Part shown: positions 60,641-64,000 of the stretch, piece by piece
How the letters are laid out: each line of letters starts with the position of its first letter
Numbering within the stretch: position 1 is the first letter of the stretch
From: Beroe forskalii
Lineage: Eukaryota; Ctenophora; Nuda; Beroida; Beroidae
Length of the DNA: 64,000 nucleotides
Reading direction: 5' to 3'
Assembly: GCA_011033025.1 (NCBI GenBank)
Contig: WFMF01000210.1
Coordinates: forward strand, 186,001-250,000
Translations under genes and position numbers: made by a program
The notes under the pieces: generated by a model
What the model was told of the DNA's origin: nothing
The model's input: the letters and a program-made list of their open reading frames with translations, nothing else
Databases searched by the model: none

Positions 60641-60845
60641 CCTTAACGTATGGCACGTGACCATGTCACGTGACACGCGCTGAACCAATCAGCGCGCGTC
60701 TCAGAACCCTGCTAACCAATCAGAGCCCCAGGACGCAGCTGGGGAGAGCAGCGCGTCGCACCGCTCTCTCCTTTCCCGCTCAAACCTGCTCATTTCTCGA
60801 TCGTATTTTTTTGTTCCGCTTCAGCTGGGGACCTCTGCGCTTCGG
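60641..60845 (+). promoter_or_regulatory. Housekeeping-type promoter and 5' exon
   Basis: Two E-boxes (60654-60659, and gtcacgtgac at 60665-60674) and two CCAAT boxes in the same aaccaatcag context (60685-60689 and 60716-60720) precede a CpG-rich, TATA-less stretch and a probable 5' splice site (cttcgg|gtaagc at 60845/60846). The factors expected from such motifs are bHLH-zip proteins of the USF/MITF/TFE type and NF-Y. Orientation follows from the splice donor. Confidence 0.65.
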
Positions 60846-61080
60846 GTAAGCTATAATTTTTTTCGAATTAATTTTCCGAATTTGAAATTTTGAAAAAAAA
60901 ATCAAGACAAGTTTTCTGCTCATTCAACAATTACACAAATGAAAAGTAAATGATAAGCAAACCCCTCTCTCTCTTCAGGAAATCAAAAGTAAGTTTTCTG
61001 AGTTCAATTTTCCAAATTATCATGATATTTTCCCTGATTTTACAGCGTGATTCACCCATTTCACCACATTTTATTTTCAG

Positions 61081-61194
61081 ATCTCGTCTCGCTGGACCCA
61101 GCCAAAGATACTCCAGTGAAGAAAGTGCAGAGAATTCCCCAGTGCCGAGTCCTGCCCCTTGGATTCTCTCAGACGAGCTCCTGTGCAGTGAAAG
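61081..61194 (+). CDS. Possible internal exon of an unidentified gene
   Basis: A 114-nt segment bounded by ttattttcag and gttaga. Two frames are open. The one that continues into the 63929 exon reads LVSLDPAKDTPVKKVQRIP, then QCRVLPLGFSQTSS. The other is Ser/Pro/Glu-rich and would stop at that junction. I do not recognise the protein; a start codon is not located. Confidence 0.35.
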
Positions 61195-62210
61195 GTTAGA
61201 TTTTGAGATTATTTATCGAATCATTCATATCCTAGGCAGCAGCAGATTCAAAATAGCGTTACTTTAGGAATTTAGTGAGAGATAATTATTCTCTGAGTTA
61301 CAAAACTATTGGATTATCAATCGAAATTCTTTGATTTATCAAACTTCGGCACTCTGATCAATAAATATGAAATATTTGCTATATCTAAATCCCTAAAATA
61401 TGCAAGCAACTGACACATTTGCATAATTACCACAATAACTGACCATAACTATCAAAACCTGAAATATTTGAGTATCATGGTGTCCTGTGCACTGCTGATT
61501 ACATTCCATTCTCCCTGTTCCGTACACAAAAATGTGGTTTGAGCCAATCAATGCACCATTCTATCCCCTGATAATGACGTTATGCTGGAATTCAAAACAT
61601 CGACCTATACTACCAGTGTGTGCCATTGGTTATCTTCAAATATTTTAGCTCCTCTCACATTTTGGGCGTTTTCCAGTGTGTGTGTCCTTCAGTTGCCATC
61701 AGTCGTGCGAATCTGCTGCTGCCTAGAGTTGTTTGTGATTATTTAAATTCTCGAATCGTTAAATTATACTCGATCGCTAATTAATTTTTAATCAATCCCT
61801 TGAGTTATTCTGCCATTTATCTCACCTTTCAACAGGGCCGCAATTCCGGGGGGGTAATCTAGATCATTTCTACTCTTTTTATAGCTCAGTCTGAGGCACT
61901 AAACTATCCAAAATTTTATGGGGGCTCCGCCCCCAAACCCCAAATGAGGCTTCCTTCTACGCATTTGACTCACAGTTTTCGCCTTTTAACAGGGCCGTAA
62001 TTCCCGGGGGTTAGGGGGGCTGAAGACCCCCAAAATTTTGAAATCTTCTTCCAATACCAGCTTATTTTAGATCATTTTTATGCTTTTTATTGCTCAAAAA
62101 ACAGTCCGAGGCACTAACTACCCAAAATTTTATGGGGGCTCCTCCCCCAGACCCCCATACGCATGAGGCTTCTTTCTACGCATTCGACTCACAACTTTCG
62201 CCTAGATGAG
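61195..62210. other. Presumed intron with an imperfect tandem duplication
   Basis: 61835-61988 and 61990-62210 are diverged copies: both have cagggccg-aattcc, then gaggcacta, caaaattttatgggggctcc and ctacgcatt-gactcaca. The rest is AT-rich and shows no gene. Confidence 0.65.
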
Positions 62211-63715
62211 AATTACGGCCTTGCCTTTCAATTACCCAATTCGAAAATATTTTGGCCCCCATTCGAGAGGATTATTATTTTACCCCAATTCGACAAGATT
62301 TATCCCAAATTTGAGACGGGTTTCTCCTTAACTCCAGATGGTTTCCACCTCAATTCGATACAGTCCTTGACTCTTTTCGAGGGTCATTCACCCCAACCCG
62401 AGAGGTTTTTACCCCAATTCAAGATGATTTTACCCCAATTCGAGTGGGGTTTTACCCCAATTCGAGAGAGTCTTCACCTCAATTAGAGAGGTCATTACCC
62501 CAATTATAGATGGTCTTCATCCCAATTCGAGCGAGATTTTACACCAATTAGAGAGGGTATTCATCCCAATTAGGGAGGGTTTTCACCCAATTAGAGAGTG
62601 TTTTCACCCCAGTCAGAGAGCATTTCCACCCCAATTAAGGAGGGGTTTTTACCCCAATTATAGAGGGTCTTCACCCCAATTAGAGATGGTTTCCACCCCA
62701 ATTAGAGAGCGTCTTCACCCCAATTAGAGAGGGTCTTCACCCCAATTAGAGATGGTCTTCAACCCGATTAGAGAGGGTTGTCATTAAATTGAGAGGTCTT
62801 CACCCCAATTAGAGAGGGTCTTCACCCCAATTAGAGATGGTTTCACCCCAATTAGAGATGGTCTTCACCCCAATTAGAGAGGGTTTTCACCCCAATTAGA
62901 GAGGGTCTTCACCCCAATTAGAGAGGGTCTTCACCCCAATTAGAGAGGGTCTTCACCCCAATTAGAGAGGGTCTTCACCCCAATTAGAGAGGTTTCACCC
63001 CAATTAGAGAGGGTCTTCACCCCAATTAGAGATGGTTTCCACCCCAATTAGAGAGGGTCCTCACCCCAATTAGAGAGGGTTTCCACCCCAATTAGAGGGC
63101 GTCTTCACCCCAATCAGGAAGGGTTTTCACCCCAATTAGAGAGGGTCTTCACCCCAATTAGAGATGGTCTTCACCCCAATTAGAGAGGGTCTTCACCCCA
63201 ATTAGATGGTCTTCACCCCAATTAGAGATGGTTTCCACCCCAATTATAGAGGGTTTCCACTCCAATTAGAGACCGTCTTCACCCCAATCAGGAAGGGTTT
63301 TCACCCCAATTAGAGAGGGTCTTCACCCCAATTAGAGATGGTCTTCAACCCGATTAGAGAGGGTTGTCATTCCAATTAGAGAGGGTCTTCACCCCAATTA
63401 GAGAGGGTCTTCACCCCAATTAGAGATGGTTTCACCCCAATTAGAGATGGTTTTCACCCCAATTAGAGAGCGTCTTCACCCCAATTAAAGAGGGTCTTCA
63501 CCCCAATTAGAGAGGGTCTTCACCCCAATTAGAGAGGGTCTTCACCCCAATTAGAGATGGTCTTCAACCCGATTAGAGAGGGTATTCACCCCAATCAGAG
63601 AGGGTCTTCACCCCAATTAGAGAGGATCTTCACCCCAATCAGAGAGGGTCTTCACCCCAATTAGAGAGGATCTTCACCTCAATTAGGGAGGGTTTTCACC
63701 CCAATTAGAAGACCT
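62211..63715. repeat. 22-bp minisatellite, ttcaccccaattagagaggg type
   Basis: About 65 copies of a 22-bp unit, ttcaccccaattagagaggg plus tc. The first ~15 copies (62215-62560) are diverged, with aattcgag; the middle is nearly uniform. Higher-order blocks repeat (for example those with caggaagggttttc at 63110 and 63285). Confidence 0.95.
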
Positions 63716-63928
63716 CTGGTATTCTCTCTAATATAGTGAATACTGTCTAATCGAGGGCATGACCTGATTTAGGGCCAACACCCTCTCTAGGTGGTCTCTC
63801 TATTCTGGGTTAGAGATGAGTTCTACCTCAATCTAAGATGATTTTCATTTCAATTCGAGTGGGTTCCTGCCCTATTTCAAGAGCTATTTTCTTTCCCTCG
63901 AATGGTTCCTTAATGTACCCTTTTTCAG

Positions 63929-64000
63929 ATAGCGCCGTTCTGCTTCAACCCCTCCGCTGGTCTCCTGACCAGCTACCGAGGCCACTCAACTCAGGCCTCC
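63929..64000 (+). CDS. Possible exon start, running off the window
   Basis: A pyrimidine-rich acceptor (taccctttttcag) precedes GC-rich sequence open to the window edge. In phase with the 61081 exon it reads DSAVLLQPLRWSPDQLPRPL; a second open frame reads APFCFNPSAGLLTSYRGHST. Not identified. Confidence 0.35.
   Translation, partial: MAPFCFNPSAGLLTSYRGHSTQAS

Noticed and set aside
62211..63715. CRISPR-like array
   Set aside because: No unique spacers: it is a contiguous 22-bp tandem repeat in a eukaryotic genome.

Overview
This window reads as draft-assembly nuclear DNA of an invertebrate animal; the phylum cannot be told from the sequence. The evidence is an intron-rich DBHS (NONO/SFPQ/PSPC1/NonA-type) RNA-binding protein gene with GT-AG introns, Pol III tRNA genes with internal A and B boxes, non-LTR retrotransposon and Merlin-type DNA transposon remains, a ~351-bp satellite and many minisatellites. 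Two runs of exactly 100 N (1067-1166 and 18907-19006) are scaffold gaps. Homopolymer-rich, error-like sequence at about 1170-2450 and 39.9-45.0 kb suggests weak consensus quality there.

Layout. 1-18906: a ~351-bp tandem satellite interrupted by (i) a 5' non-LTR fragment with a PHD-like finger and an endonuclease region, (ii) a 508-bp TA-flanked MITE at 3919-4426, and (iii) a 5.6-kb composite insertion (5699-11340). The composite has ends built from ~175-bp sub-repeats in opposite orientation and itself carries a 1.95-kb 3' non-LTR fragment. 19007-58035: a very large imperfect palindrome, with a left arm at about 19.0-37.5 kb, a spacer at 37.5-39.9 kb and a right arm at 39.9-58.0 kb. Each arm holds one DBHS gene copy (left on +, right on -), five tRNA-Thr(UGU) genes inside intron 2, and a 22-bp minisatellite near its outer end. 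57.8-60.2 kb: a small foldback with CACGTG/CCAAT modules and long TTGA-type simple repeats. 60.6-64.0 kb: a CpG/CCAAT/E-box promoter and the first possible exons of an unidentified gene, with a ~1.5-kb 22-bp minisatellite in the presumed intron.

The left DBHS gene assembles by eye into an uninterrupted 498-codon reading frame over ten exons. The right copy is open through exons 1-6. Compared with the left, its exons 1 and 3-6 show only synonymous differences, and its exon 2 keeps frame although a short stretch is read in another frame and a small transposon sits on its splice acceptor. Exons 7-10 of the right copy lie in the error-like stretch and are broken. The arms also differ by clean insertions. 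Left only: a 3.6-kb foldback and a 1.4-kb retroelement with a target-site duplication that encodes only an ORF1-type protein. Right only: a Merlin/IS1016-like transposon, its small relative, a 9-bp palindromic repeat field, and a ~1.3-kb segment with a possible nested promoter. The palindrome may be a real inverted duplication or two diverged haplotypes joined head to head by the assembler; spanning long reads would decide.
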